Source: CAADGU01 sp035444285
Lineage (GTDB): Bacteria > Chloroflexota > Anaerolineae > Promineifilales > Promineifilaceae
NCBI GenBank assembly: GCA_035444285.1
Contig: DAOMOK010000015.1
Span: 1 to 64,000 of the forward strand
Reading direction: 5' to 3'
DNA: 64,000 nucleotides
Shown: positions 8,910 to 16,862 of the stretch, piece after piece
Numbering within the stretch: position 1 is the first letter of the stretch
How the letters are laid out: each line of letters starts with the position of its first letter
Made by a program: the position numbers and the translations under genes
The notes under the pieces: generated by a model
Seen by the model: the letters and a program-made list of their open reading frames with translations, nothing else
Told to the model about the DNA's origin: nothing
Database searches by the model: none

Positions 8910-9938
8910 TTACAAACGGGGCGGGGCCGTTGATGCACGCTGGACAAGTTCTGTAGGCAATGTAATGCTGGTTGGTTTTTGCGCCGGGTTGCCAATCCAG
9001 TCCAGTAACATTTGGGTTGCCTGCCGTCCCATCTCGACCATTGGTTGGCGCAAGGTAGTGAGTGGTGGGTTTAAGATGGCAGCCAGGGGAATGTCATCGA
9101 ACCCAACCAGCGACATATCCTGGGGCACGTGCCGGCCGCGCTCCCGAAACAGCTCAAGTGCGCCTTGGGCCATCACATCATTGGAGGCAAACACGGCCGT
9201 AGGCGGTTCCGCCAGGTCAAGCAAAGTTTCCGCCCCCTGGTAGCCGCTGCTCTGCTCAAAATTGCCCATGACGATCAAGTCCGGGTCTACAGGAATGCCA
9301 TGGTCGGACAGAGCGGCCTTATACCCATCCAGGCGGTCACGTGCGCTAACCATATCCATCCAGCCGGCTATCTTGCCAATACGCCGATGCCCCAGCGCGA
9401 TGAGGTGGCTGGTGGCGTCGTACCCGCCCTGGAAATTGGTCGCAGTGACGGCCACATCATTTTCGTCAATGCCTACCTGGTCTATGAGAACATAGGGAAA
9501 ATCACGGGCGCGCAAGGATTCGATGTAGGCTTCTGGCTGGCGTGGCAAGACAATGAGCAAACCATCGGCCAGGCCGCGCGCCATCATATTGACATACGTG
9601 GATTCTTTGGTGCGGCGACGGTGGGTGGTGTAGAGCATAAGTTCATAGTCATATGTGGCCAACACATCATCAATTCCCCGAAATATCTCTGCCATGTATT
9701 GGGTAGACATGTTGTGGACTAAAAGACCAATGACGTGGGACTGACCACCAGCCAGGGAGCGCGCCTGCAAATTAGCCTGATAACCTAAACGGTGCATGGC
9801 CTGTGCCACTCTTTCGCGGGTTTCGGGCTTGACATAGGTTTTGTTGTTGACCACACGGGAGACAGTGGAGTATGAGACGCCGGCTTCCCTGGCGACATCA
9901 ATGATGGTTATGTCAGTGGGAGTTTTTTTATGGGCCAT
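8910..9938 (-). CDS. LacI-family transcriptional repressor of the hemicellulose locus
   Basis: 342 residues. The N-terminal helix-turn-helix (TIIDVAREAGVSYSTVSRVV) and hinge helix (ARSLAGGQ) are canonical. The C-terminal periplasmic-binding-protein-like core contains VLIDQVGID, AVFASNDVMAQGALE and the standard LVGFDDIPLA segment. It should repress its own gene and the following importer and hydrolase genes, releasing DNA when a sugar effector binds. Three matching palindromic operators around its promoter and behind it directly support autoregulation. AGAGAG precedes the ATG. The effector is unknown; a xylose-containing oligosaccharide is inferred. Confidence 0.95.
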   Translation of the reverse strand: MAHKKTPTDITIIDVAREAGVSYSTVSRVVNNKTYVKPETRERVAQAMHRLGYQANLQARSLAGGQSHVIGLLVHNMSTQYMAEIFRGIDDVLATYDYELMLYTTHRRRTKESTYVNMMARGLADGLLIVLPRQPEAYIESLRARDFPYVLIDQVGIDENDVAVTATNFQGGYDATSHLIALGHRRIGKIAGWMDMVSARDRLDGYKAALSDHGIPVDPDLIVMGNFEQSSGYQGAETLLDLAEPPTAVFASNDVMAQGALELFRERGRHVPQDMSLVGFDDIPLAAILNPPLTTLRQPMVEMGRQATQMLLDWIGNPAQKPTSITLPTELVQRASTAPPRL

Positions 9939-9959
9939 TTCTCTCTATCCATCTAAAAT

Positions 9960-9973
9960 TGCAAGCGTTTGCA
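9960..9973. promoter_or_regulatory. LacI-family operator over the lacI transcription start
   Basis: TGCAAGCGTTTGCA differs from a perfect palindrome at one position. It lies immediately downstream of the -10 box at 9976-9981 on the minus strand, so a bound repressor would cover the predicted transcription start. Confidence 0.85.
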
Positions 9974-9975
9974 AA

Positions 9976-10004
9976 ACAATATCAAAAAGAAAGCAGGTTG
10001 TCAA
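9976..10004 (-). promoter_or_regulatory. sigma70-type promoter of lacI
   Basis: Read on the minus strand: -35 TTGACA (10004-9999), a 17-bp spacer and -10 TATTGT (9981-9976). The start point is expected near 9969. Two LacI operators flank the promoter, one upstream of the -35 and one over the start, an arrangement suited to DNA looping. Confidence 0.85.
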
Positions 10005-10012
10005 TGATTTTC

Positions 10013-10026
10013 TGCAAACGTTTGCG
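10013..10026. promoter_or_regulatory. LacI-family operator upstream of the lacI promoter
   Basis: TGCAAACGTTTGCG matches the site at 8862 in 13 of 14 positions. It lies 8 bp upstream of the -35 box and 53 bp (about five helical turns) from the operator at 9960, which places both sites on the same DNA face. Confidence 0.82.
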
Positions 10027-10077
10027 ATATTGGGTAATGGAGGTGGAAAAGGGAGAGCAATACGGCCGTCCCCCCCG

Positions 10078-10836
10078 TCAGGCTAGAAGCGTTTGCGCCA
10101 ATTGCTTGATCTGGTTGGCAATGAAGTGGTCGGGGTAAGCCAGGACAAACACTTTTTGGCTACCCAGGGCCATCATGGAGTCAGAATGGGGCAGCAGGGC
10201 GCCGACAGGACAGGCATATTGGGTTTGCAGTTGGGTGCGCAGGTCGCCGAGGGGGATGGATTTGGGGATTTTGTTGGCGACGAGGACGAGGTTGGGCACG
10301 CCTAGTTTGCGCGAGATGCTGACGATCACGGCCGTGCCCTGATAATCCTGGTAGTCGGGACGCAAAATAATCGCTTCCGCATCGGACACACTCACGGACA
10401 TGAGCGTCTCGTTATTCAGGCCGGGATGGGTATCTATGAGCAGCACATCCAGATTGAGGGTTTCTAGCAACCGTTCGTAGCCATCTACCAGCAGGCCCAC
10501 ATCATACCCTCTGATCACTTTGGCAATTTCGCTGGCCTGGGTACGCGAGGGCACCAGGTATAAACGCCCGGTGAGGTTGGGGTTGAGTTGGGTGGTAATG
10601 TCCATGGCCGCCTGCTCGATGTCACAGTTGCCGTGCAGGTAATCGTTAAGGGCATATAACGGCGGCGGCGCATCTTCGCCCAGACCCAGGATCATGTGGA
10701 TGCCGGGGGATTGAATGTCGGTATCTACCACGGCGACTCGTTTGCCCAGGGCGGCATAGGTGGCGGCCAGGTTGGCGGTGGTGTTAGATTTACCGGTACC
10801 GCCTCGATAGGAGTGAATGGAGATGATTTTTCCCAT
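10078..10836 (-). CDS. ParA/MinD-like ATPase (first of two paralogues)
   Basis: 252 residues. The deviant Walker A motif YRGGTGKSNTT is at residues 9-19. VAVVDTDIQSPG follows as the Walker A' region, and VLLIDTHPGLNNETL is the switch/Walker B segment. The family dimerises on ATP binding and positions cargo on nucleoid or membrane. The protein is the same length as the one encoded at 11371-12129 and shares RPDYQDYQGTAV, so it is a gene duplicate. There is no parB and no parS-like site nearby, which argues against a chromosome partition role. It is the last gene of the run that starts with the binding lipoprotein at 15987. Its partner is unknown. Confidence 0.88.
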   Translation of the reverse strand: MGKIISIHSYRGGTGKSNTTANLAATYAALGKRVAVVDTDIQSPGIHMILGLGEDAPPPLYALNDYLHGNCDIEQAAMDITTQLNPNLTGRLYLVPSRTQASEIAKVIRGYDVGLLVDGYERLLETLNLDVLLIDTHPGLNNETLMSVSVSDAEAIILRPDYQDYQGTAVIVSISRKLGVPNLVLVANKIPKSIPLGDLRTQLQTQYACPVGALLPHSDSMMALGSQKVFVLAYPDHFIANQIKQLAQTLLA

Positions 10837-10853
10837 GATGTTTTCCAGAGGTC

Positions 10854-10887
10854 ATTGAGTAATTGGGTAATCACGTAATTGCTCAAT
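10854..10887. repeat. short intergenic hairpin
   Basis: ATTGAGTAATT and AATTGCTCAAT are near-complementary arms around a 12-bp loop that itself repeats GTAAT words. It lies between the HicA-like gene and the first ATPase and resembles the short-word arrays found in other gaps of this window. Confidence 0.6.
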
Positions 10888-10904
10888 TCATGTGGTGCTT
10901 CATT

Positions 10905-11123
10905 TTAATCAAGGATTCCTGCGCTCTTGAACGTCTTGAGCAGTTTTTGATGAATCCCTTTGCTTAATTGTTTGTTGCCATGAACGGGTACTGAGATTGA
11001 ACTACCGTCATCAAACTCAATGATGACATGTGAGCCTTTCCCTTCTCTGATTGCCCGAACTTTATCTGACTTCCGGGCCAGGTTAACAAAATCTTTACCT
11101 GTTTTAGGCTCCTTTTCCCCCAT
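10905..11123 (-). CDS. HicA-like toxin (predicted mRNA interferase)
   Basis: 72 residues, the usual HicA length. The double-stranded-RNA-binding-like fold is suggested by KGSHVIIEFDDG, with a candidate catalytic His32, and by the C-terminal VPVHGNKQLSKGIHQKLLK pattern seen in HicA proteins. Toxins of this family cleave mRNA and are neutralised by a partner encoded in the same operon. The gene overlaps the 84-residue gene upstream by 20 bp, and GAGG lies six bases before its ATG, so the two are coupled. It lies between two ParA-like paralogues, an unusual place for a toxin-antitoxin pair. Family assignment is by motif only. Confidence 0.7.
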   Translation of the reverse strand: MGEKEPKTGKDFVNLARKSDKVRAIREGKGSHVIIEFDDGSSISVPVHGNKQLSKGIHQKLLKTFKSAGILD

Positions 11124-11358
11124 ACTCTACCTCATCATTGTCTGCTTCACTTTCTTCATATTTCTTGTGCTTCATACCCAACGCGGCAAAGCCGTCATGT
11201 TGTTCTACATAGTCAATGATGGCATCTAGCAGGCCATCAAAGAATTCTTCAGCTTCGCAACTTTCGGGAAGTTCAATCACACCATCTATCGTCAGATCGT
11301 GTTCGATTGTTTGCCTCTCGACCAATACTACAGGTTTGTTTGCCAGTTTAACGGTCAT
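11104..11358 (-). CDS. small acidic protein, putative antitoxin partner of the HicA-like protein
   Basis: 84 residues, strongly acidic (LPESCEAEEFFDGLLDAI, then EESEADNDEVEYGG at the C-terminus). I do not recognise a HicB domain with confidence; the DGVIELPE segment and the acidic tail are compatible with a short antitoxin. AAGGAGA seven bases before the ATG overlaps the stop region of the upstream ATPase gene, so it is co-translated with it. Its 3' end overlaps the HicA-like gene. The antitoxin role is inferred from position and size. Confidence 0.6.
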   Translation of the reverse strand: MTVKLANKPVVLVERQTIEHDLTIDGVIELPESCEAEEFFDGLLDAIIDYVEQHDGFAALGMKHKKYEESEADNDEVEYGGKGA

Positions 11359-11370
11359 TGCTCGTTCTCC

Positions 11371-12129
11371 TTAGACGAAGGTGTCTACCATCGCCTTAAT
11401 TTCCTGGCTGATACGGTGATCGGGGTGGCGCAGGACGAAGATGTCCTGGCTGGCCAGGGTCATCATTTCGTCGGCGTGGGGCAGGATGGCGGCGACGGGG
11501 CAGCGGTATTTGCTTTCGACCAGTTCACGTACCTGGGTGAAGTCGTACACTTCGGGCATTTTGTTGATGACCAGGCGCATGTCGGGAACCTGTAATTTGC
11601 GCGCCACTTCGACGGTCACAGCCGTGCCCTGGTAATCCTGGTAATCTGGCCGCAGCGTAATCAACAGCGTATCGGTGATGGCAATGGACAGCAGCGTTTC
11701 ATTGCTCAGGCCCGGATGGGTGTCCACCAACAGCACATCCAGTTTCAGCGCCTCGATTAGATCGTCAAAGCCATCATTGAGCAACCCCACATCATACCCT
11801 TCACGCAGCAGCCGGGAAATCTCGGCCGTTTTTATGCTGCCCGGCAGTAAATAGACCTGACCGGGAATGTTGGGGCCTAAATTGGCCGTCACATCATAGG
11901 CCGCTTCTTGAATCTCACACTCACCCCACAAAAAATGGTTGAGCACAAAACCGAGATCAGGGCTTTCCAGATCGAAATTAAAGAGCATATGGATGCCGGG
12001 TGAGTTTAAGTCGGTGTCCACCACCGCGATGCGTTTGCCCTTCATCGCCAACGCCGCCGCAATGTTGGCGGTCGTGTTAGACTTACCCGTGCCTCCCCGG
12101 AATGAGTGTATGGATATGATTCGAGACAT
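11371..12129 (-). CDS. ParA/MinD-like ATPase (second paralogue)
   Basis: 252 residues from the ATG at 12129, which has AGGAGAG eight bases upstream. The frame is open upstream to 12336, but that extension runs through a palindromic repeat into the preceding gene and is not credible. Motifs are FRGGTGKSNTT, VAVVDTDLNSPGIHM and VLLVDTHPGLSNETL. The protein matches the paralogue at 10078-10836 along its full length. It follows the HAMP-GAF sensor by 76 bp and precedes the putative antitoxin by 12 bp. A role as a switch-like partner of the sensor is possible but not shown. Confidence 0.9.
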   Translation of the reverse strand: MSRIISIHSFRGGTGKSNTTANIAAALAMKGKRIAVVDTDLNSPGIHMLFNFDLESPDLGFVLNHFLWGECEIQEAAYDVTANLGPNIPGQVYLLPGSIKTAEISRLLREGYDVGLLNDGFDDLIEALKLDVLLVDTHPGLSNETLLSIAITDTLLITLRPDYQDYQGTAVTVEVARKLQVPDMRLVINKMPEVYDFTQVRELVESKYRCPVAAILPHADEMMTLASQDIFVLRHPDHRISQEIKAMVDTFV

Positions 12130-12148
12130 AGCTCTCCTATAAATAAAG

Positions 12149-12201
12149 TTTGTAGTAGGCGATTTATCGCCGTTCATAGGCGATAAATCGCCTACGACAA
12201 A
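12149..12201. repeat. GTAGTAGGCGATTTATCGCC palindrome, copy 1
   Basis: A 20-bp arm (12152-12171) and its near-perfect complement (12178-12198) flank a 6-bp loop, with TTTG/CAAA at the outer ends. The same left arm and ends occur at 48666-48718 with a different inner segment. It lies in the 76-bp gap between the sensor and ATPase genes and could fold as a strong RNA hairpin. Confidence 0.85.
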
Positions 12202-12205
12202 CCAG

Positions 12206-14248
12206 TTACCGCTCTTCTTCCTTACTCGATTGCCGACGACGGCGGATGTCAGCGGCGCGGGCCTGCAAATCCTGGAAGAAGTCAGAATCCACCGTCTCAC
12301 TGACCGTCTTTTGTAATTTTGCCTCATCAATTTCAATGCGCAACTGTTGGATTTCCTGGCGCAACACCTGTTCGCGGATATAGGCTTCCAGCGCCGCCAC
12401 CGCCAGCGAGGAGAAGGATTCCATCATCTGCTGCAAGTTGGGGTCGAAGGGGATGATTTGCCCGGTCTGGGCGTCGGTGGCGTTGAGCAGTTGCAACACG
12501 CCTTTCACGTCGCCCAGGCTGTTTTTGAGGGGAATGGTGAGCATAGATTGGGTGCGGTAACCGGTCTGCTCGTCAAAGCGGCGCGGGCCGCTGAAGTCAA
12601 ATTCGGTGGCGGCGTATACATCGGGGATGTTGATGGCCTGGCCGGTGTGAGTGACGTGGGCGGCGACGTTCTGGTGGTTGGCACGGCCGTGTTCATCAAA
12701 CAAGGCCAGCGGCGGGAAAGTGACCGCATTGCCGGTTGTGCCGCCTAAGGCAATGTCCAACGAATTATTGCGCATGATGACAAATTGCAATTTTTCATCT
12801 TCGGTGCGCAGGTAGAGGCTGCCGGCGTCGGCATGGCAAAATGTTTTGGCTTCTACCAGCATCTTTTCCAACATCCGGTCAAAATCTTGCTCCGATGAAA
12901 GCTCTACGCCAATAGGGATAACCACGTTTAGCAGGTTATCGGCGCGGTCACGTTCCTGACGCACCTGACCCAACGTGGTACGCAACTGCCCGGTCATGCG
13001 GTTAAAGGTCAGCGCCAGGACGCCAATTTCGTCGGCGGACTCCACCTGAGCCTGCGCTTGCAAGTCACCGCCACGAATGCGTTCGGACACGGCCGTCAAT
13101 CGCCCCACCGGCCCCACGATATTGCGCCGGAACAGATAAGCCAGCATTACGCCAAAGACAATGGCAATCGCCCCAATCGTCAACGTTAACTGGCGCGACT
13201 GCGACAGGCTCACCGTGCCTGCGCCCAATTCCCGCTGCAACTGCAACTGCTGGCTGGCGGTGATATTTTCCAATAGCCGCAGCATATCATCGGCCAACGG
13301 CAGCACCTTTTCCCGGAACAACAGTAAATCTTGCCGCCATTCATCGCTCTCCAGGACAGGGAAAACCTGCTCTTCCGGCAGGACTAAAAACGCCTCGCGG
13401 TTCACGCCAACGGCCGTAAGCAAAGTCACCTGCTCCTCATTAAACTCACCCCGCCCTATCCGCTCTTGCAGCGCCGTCCACGCCTGGTCATTGAGCAGGC
13501 TGTTAGCAATATATTCGCTGCGATAACTGCGATTGCGGGTGGTGGTATAACTGCGTAACCCGGATAACATCGCCAGGAAGGAGCTTTGGAACCGGGCCAG
13601 GTCACGCAAGACCGCCACATCCTCGATAGCCGCTTCACGGGCCACACTGTCAATCACCTTTTGCGTATCTAACAGCACATTACCAGCCAGGGTGGTACCC
13701 TCGGTAGCCACAATCTTGTAGGCCGGTTCCCGCGCCAGTTGGTCATCGCGCAGCACAAAGGATTCTTCGGCCCAGTCATCATAGGTCAGCAGCGCCATGC
13801 GCAGTTGGGACAATATGGCTAACTGCTCCTGGTTGCTGCTGCCGGTGGCCGCCAGCAGCGGTTCCAGATTGTCCAGGTTAGATTCAAATGCGATTTGCGC
13901 CGCCAGATAATCATACAAAAAGCGTTCGTCCCCCAGTGCCAGATAGCCGCGTGTATTGGAGAGCATCCGCAGCAGGTTGGATTCGGCGGCGGCCGCTTCC
14001 AGGGCAATGGGCACCCGCAGTTGGTTCGTATCTTCAATCTTCTGGCTGGCGTCGTCACTACTGAAGTAACTGAGCGCCGCCACCAGCAGCGTCAACAGCA
14101 CCAAAATCGAAAACCCAATCGTCAGTTTACGACTGATGGGAATGCGGCGAAAAAGAGAGAAGGTTTGGGGATTGGTTGTTTCCGTGTGAACCTCCGCCGC
14201 CATGACTTCCAGCACCGGCATATCGGGTGTCATTTGCTGTTCGGTCAT
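12206..14248 (-). CDS. membrane sensor with HAMP and GAF domains
   Basis: 680 residues. One membrane helix lies near residues 43-62 and a second near 355-375, enclosing an all-helical extracellular domain of the 4HB/CHASE3-like type. A HAMP domain follows (RRNIVGPVGRLTAV), then a coiled coil and a GAF domain from about 430 to 610, and a charged C-terminal coiled coil. There is no kinase, cyclase or methyl-accepting output domain, so signalling must pass to a separate partner. The start ATG overlaps the stop of the upstream binding-protein gene in ATGA (14245-14248), and the ATPase gene follows. Sensor architecture is clear; ligand and partner are unknown. Confidence 0.88.
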   Translation of the reverse strand: MTEQQMTPDMPVLEVMAAEVHTETTNPQTFSLFRRIPISRKLTIGFSILVLLTLLVAALSYFSSDDASQKIEDTNQLRVPIALEAAAAESNLLRMLSNTRGYLALGDERFLYDYLAAQIAFESNLDNLEPLLAATGSSNQEQLAILSQLRMALLTYDDWAEESFVLRDDQLAREPAYKIVATEGTTLAGNVLLDTQKVIDSVAREAAIEDVAVLRDLARFQSSFLAMLSGLRSYTTTRNRSYRSEYIANSLLNDQAWTALQERIGRGEFNEEQVTLLTAVGVNREAFLVLPEEQVFPVLESDEWRQDLLLFREKVLPLADDMLRLLENITASQQLQLQRELGAGTVSLSQSRQLTLTIGAIAIVFGVMLAYLFRRNIVGPVGRLTAVSERIRGGDLQAQAQVESADEIGVLALTFNRMTGQLRTTLGQVRQERDRADNLLNVVIPIGVELSSEQDFDRMLEKMLVEAKTFCHADAGSLYLRTEDEKLQFVIMRNNSLDIALGGTTGNAVTFPPLALFDEHGRANHQNVAAHVTHTGQAINIPDVYAATEFDFSGPRRFDEQTGYRTQSMLTIPLKNSLGDVKGVLQLLNATDAQTGQIIPFDPNLQQMMESFSSLAVAALEAYIREQVLRQEIQQLRIEIDEAKLQKTVSETVDSDFFQDLQARAADIRRRRQSSKEEER

Positions 14249-15987
14249 TGTTTACGCCTCCACTCGTGTACGTTCCACAGGTGCGAATCCCAATCGGTCA
14301 GTTCCACCCCCTCTATCCGGTTGCTCACGCCGGACACGCGCGCCCGGCTGATGAGGGGGATGACAATACCGTTCTCCACCAGCATATCATTCATTTCCTT
14401 AAAAAGTTGTTCACGTTCTGCCGGGTCTGTTTCCGTCACTACCTGGGCATAGAGAGCATCATATGTCTCGCTGCACCAGCGGGCCACATTCACGCCCACC
14501 CAGGCGCCATCGGTGGCCTGCGGAATACGGGCGCACGTCCATTCACGCATGTAAGAGGTAGGGTCCGGCGTCTGGTTGCCATTGGTGAACATGGGTATAT
14601 CGGCCGTACCCGCCCACAAGCTGTTGGGGATGGTGGTGCTGGTACTAAAAAATTGCCCGCTGACATCCAGTTTCAAGTCAATACCAATTTGACCCAACGA
14701 TTGCTGGATGAGGCGCTGCGTGGCCTGACGCAAGGCGTTAGGGCCGGTGCGTAAGGTGAGGGTGAGGTCACGGCCGTCCTTATCCACAATCCCATCCCCG
14801 TTTGTATCCACCCAGCCGGCTTGCGCCAGTAATTGCCTGGATTTTTCCAGATCGTAAGGGTAAAAGTCTTGCTCGGAGCGAAAGTTGGCCGGAGCAAACA
14901 AGATGGCGTTGGCTACCGCCCCCGTTGGACCATACAAAGCAGCAATCGCTTCCTTATCAATGGCGTGGGCGATGGCCTGGGCCACGTACAGGTTGCTTTC
15001 ATCGGCAGCCACGTTCAAAAAGGGATGAGGCGTCTGGAAGGTGGTGTCGTTGGGGTCATTCTGGATGAGGGAAAGGAACTCCACCCGCCCCCCCAGGCTG
15101 TTCATCAACCGCCCCACCCCGTTACCTTCGGCAACCATCTTATCCAGCACATCCCCTTCCAGTTGCAGGTTATAAGCAAAGTCCACGTCGCCAAATTGCA
15201 AGACAGCGCCGGCCGCTTCCACGGCCGTACCGCCTCCCTGCATCTCTACCCGCTGAAAATACAAGTCTTCCCTGCCCCGGTAATACGGATTCACCTCATA
15301 AATCAATTTCACCGTCGTCACCAGTTCACTGCCCAAGAACAATACTTCTTCCGTGTTGGCCGACAGTAACTGATACGGCCCCGTGCCCACCGACGGCGTG
15401 GGCGGGTCGCTTGTTTCGGAATAGATGTGCCCCGGTATGATCATGCCCTCTGTGCCCACAAACGGCAGCGCCCAGGCCGGATTGGTATCTTTGAAATTGA
15501 CCTGGACGGTTTGCAAATCTACCACTTCCACGCTGTCTACGGCGTTATAAGTGCTGGCTGTGACCGCGCCTTCACTCTGAATGAAGTCGTAGGTAAACTT
15601 GATGTCGTGGGCGGTAAAGGCTTTGCCATCTGACCAGCGCAGTCCCGCCGGAATTTTCCAGCGCACCCATTTCAGGTCAGGATCGAGCAGGCCATTCTCA
15701 AAGGTAGGGATTTCGGCGGCGAGCACGGGTACCAATTCACCCTCGGCGTTAAAGCTGGCCAGGGGTTCATAAATCAGGCGGGCGGCGTCTCGGTCGGCGG
15801 TGGCGCTGGTGAGGTGCGGATTCACCACTTTGGGCGCCTGCCACCAAAACAGGCGCAAAGTGCGGTCTCTTAACTCGGACGTGGGAATGACAATTGGGGT
15901 AGCGGTAGGCCGGATGGGGGGTTCGTTCACGGCCGTGCAGCTTACCAAAAAGAGCAACAACAACACGAAAATACGTTTGTTTTCCAT
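14245..15987 (-). CDS. peptide/oligosaccharide ABC-type binding lipoprotein, family 5
   Basis: 580 residues. A signal peptide ends in the lipobox FLVSC, followed by a Pro-rich tether. The mature part has family 5 solute-binding features: LRLFWWQAPKVVNPHLT, LRWSDGKAFTAHDIKFTYDF and QLLAQAGWVDTNGDGIVD. Such proteins normally bind oligopeptides or oligosaccharides for Dpp/Opp importers. No permease or ATPase genes are adjacent; the gene instead overlaps the HAMP-GAF sensor by four bases. It may therefore present a ligand to that sensor (inference). The ATG at 15987 begins the signal peptide; a longer frame upstream to 16047 is built from a repeat hairpin and is rejected. Confidence 0.9.
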   Translation of the reverse strand: MENKRIFVLLLLFLVSCTAVNEPPIRPTATPIVIPTSELRDRTLRLFWWQAPKVVNPHLTSATADRDAARLIYEPLASFNAEGELVPVLAAEIPTFENGLLDPDLKWVRWKIPAGLRWSDGKAFTAHDIKFTYDFIQSEGAVTASTYNAVDSVEVVDLQTVQVNFKDTNPAWALPFVGTEGMIIPGHIYSETSDPPTPSVGTGPYQLLSANTEEVLFLGSELVTTVKLIYEVNPYYRGREDLYFQRVEMQGGGTAVEAAGAVLQFGDVDFAYNLQLEGDVLDKMVAEGNGVGRLMNSLGGRVEFLSLIQNDPNDTTFQTPHPFLNVAADESNLYVAQAIAHAIDKEAIAALYGPTGAVANAILFAPANFRSEQDFYPYDLEKSRQLLAQAGWVDTNGDGIVDKDGRDLTLTLRTGPNALRQATQRLIQQSLGQIGIDLKLDVSGQFFSTSTTIPNSLWAGTADIPMFTNGNQTPDPTSYMREWTCARIPQATDGAWVGVNVARWCSETYDALYAQVVTETDPAEREQLFKEMNDMLVENGIVIPLISRARVSGVSNRIEGVELTDWDSHLWNVHEWRRKQ

Positions 15988-16000
15988 AAGTTCTACTCTG

Positions 16001-16049
16001 GTAATGCGTGATGCGTGGGGCCTCTCCGGTCGCGCATCACGCATCACGT
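16001..16049. repeat. GTGATGCG-word hairpin
   Basis: ATGCGTGATGCG (16004-16015) and CGCATCACGCAT (16032-16043) form inverted arms made of the tandem word GTGATGC. It lies directly behind the methyltransferase stop codon (16051-16053). The same word recurs at 38580-38610 and 44680-44700. Confidence 0.75.
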
Positions 16050-16050
16050 C

Positions 16051-16827
16051 TCACGCCGCCCTCTCCCCCCAAATCAACAAATAATACGAATGGCATAACA
16101 TCGGGCCATTTTCTAGATCGGCTTCCAGGCGAGCCAGACCGCGCCGCCAGGCCACTTCATCAATCAGGTGCAGCGATGAATATGCCTTGTTGCGATACCC
16201 GGCAGGGTCATACAGCATATACGGAAACTCCGCCATCTTTTCCACGATATTCGTAAATCCCGCTTCAGCCTTTTCGGCCAACAATTCATGGGTGGTAGGA
16301 TAACGCGCCAGGTTAACGGCTATTGTCTCCGGGAAGTAGGTGGCTAACGGTTCTCGATGGCTGATGATCCACTCTGAATCGGTGACGGTGCAAACCTTCC
16401 CACCCGGCTTCAACACCCGCATCACTTCTTGAAAATAAGTCAGTCTGTGCTGGATGTGGTGGCTCACATCCACCGTGTATACCAGGTCAAACATTTCGTC
16501 GGGAAAATCCAGGTGGCGAGCATACCCCTGGCGCCACTGAATGCCATCGGCGCGTGGGTTAGCCCTGGCCTGGGCCAGCATCTTTTCGGCCGGGTCAAGA
16601 CCATAACAGAGGGCATGGGTGCGATTGGCAATTTCCGTCAGGTAGTTGCCCGTGCCACAACCCACTTCCAGGACAACGCTTTCGGCATTGACATTGCCGC
16701 GCACCATTAAGTCCTCCAACACAGGCGGGTCAATTTTGCGAAACTGGGCGTACTCGTCCGCAAAGGTATTAAAGTCTTGTCTGGGGCGTTTATTCCCTTC
16801 TCGTTCGGTTAAGGGTGTAGTTGTCAT
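16051..16827 (-). CDS. class I SAM-dependent methyltransferase
   Basis: 258 residues. Motif I is VVLEVGCGTGNYL (SAM-binding glycine loop), followed by the acidic residue in YGLDPAEKML and by the post-motif segment FDLVYTVDVSHHIQH and VLKPGGKVCTV, as in the UbiE/Methyltransf_11 group. The substrate cannot be told. It begins 31 bp after the acetyltransferase stop, separated by a palindrome, and ends against the repeat hairpin before the binding-protein gene. Its stop TGA lies in a GTGA-rich repeat word. Confidence 0.9.
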   Translation of the reverse strand: MTTTPLTEREGNKRPRQDFNTFADEYAQFRKIDPPVLEDLMVRGNVNAESVVLEVGCGTGNYLTEIANRTHALCYGLDPAEKMLAQARANPRADGIQWRQGYARHLDFPDEMFDLVYTVDVSHHIQHRLTYFQEVMRVLKPGGKVCTVTDSEWIISHREPLATYFPETIAVNLARYPTTHELLAEKAEAGFTNIVEKMAEFPYMLYDPAGYRNKAYSSLHLIDEVAWRRGLARLEADLENGPMLCHSYYLLIWGERAA

Positions 16828-16834
16828 TGGTCTC

Positions 16835-16862
16835 GTAGGGCGATTTTGCCAAATCGCCCTAC
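16835..16862. repeat. GTAGGGCGATTT palindrome that supplies a stop codon
   Basis: GTAGGGCGATTT and AAATCGCCCTAC form a 12-bp stem around a 4-base loop. The stop TAG of the acetyltransferase gene (16859-16861) lies inside the right arm. A sister element with one compensatory base change in the stem is at 40517-40544, where it again supplies a TAG. It may act as a terminator or mRNA-stabilising hairpin. Confidence 0.85.

Noticed and set aside
10078..12129. Chromosome or plasmid partition locus
   Set aside because: ParA-like genes are present, but there is no ParB-like gene, no parS-like site and no replication gene.
12130..12336. Upstream extension of the second ParA-like ATPase
   Set aside because: It reads through a palindromic repeat and the end of the sensor gene; the Walker A motif sits at the right distance from ATG 12129.
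15988..16047. N-terminal extension of the family 5 binding protein
   Set aside because: It encodes a repeat hairpin and would hide the signal peptide behind 20 charged residues.
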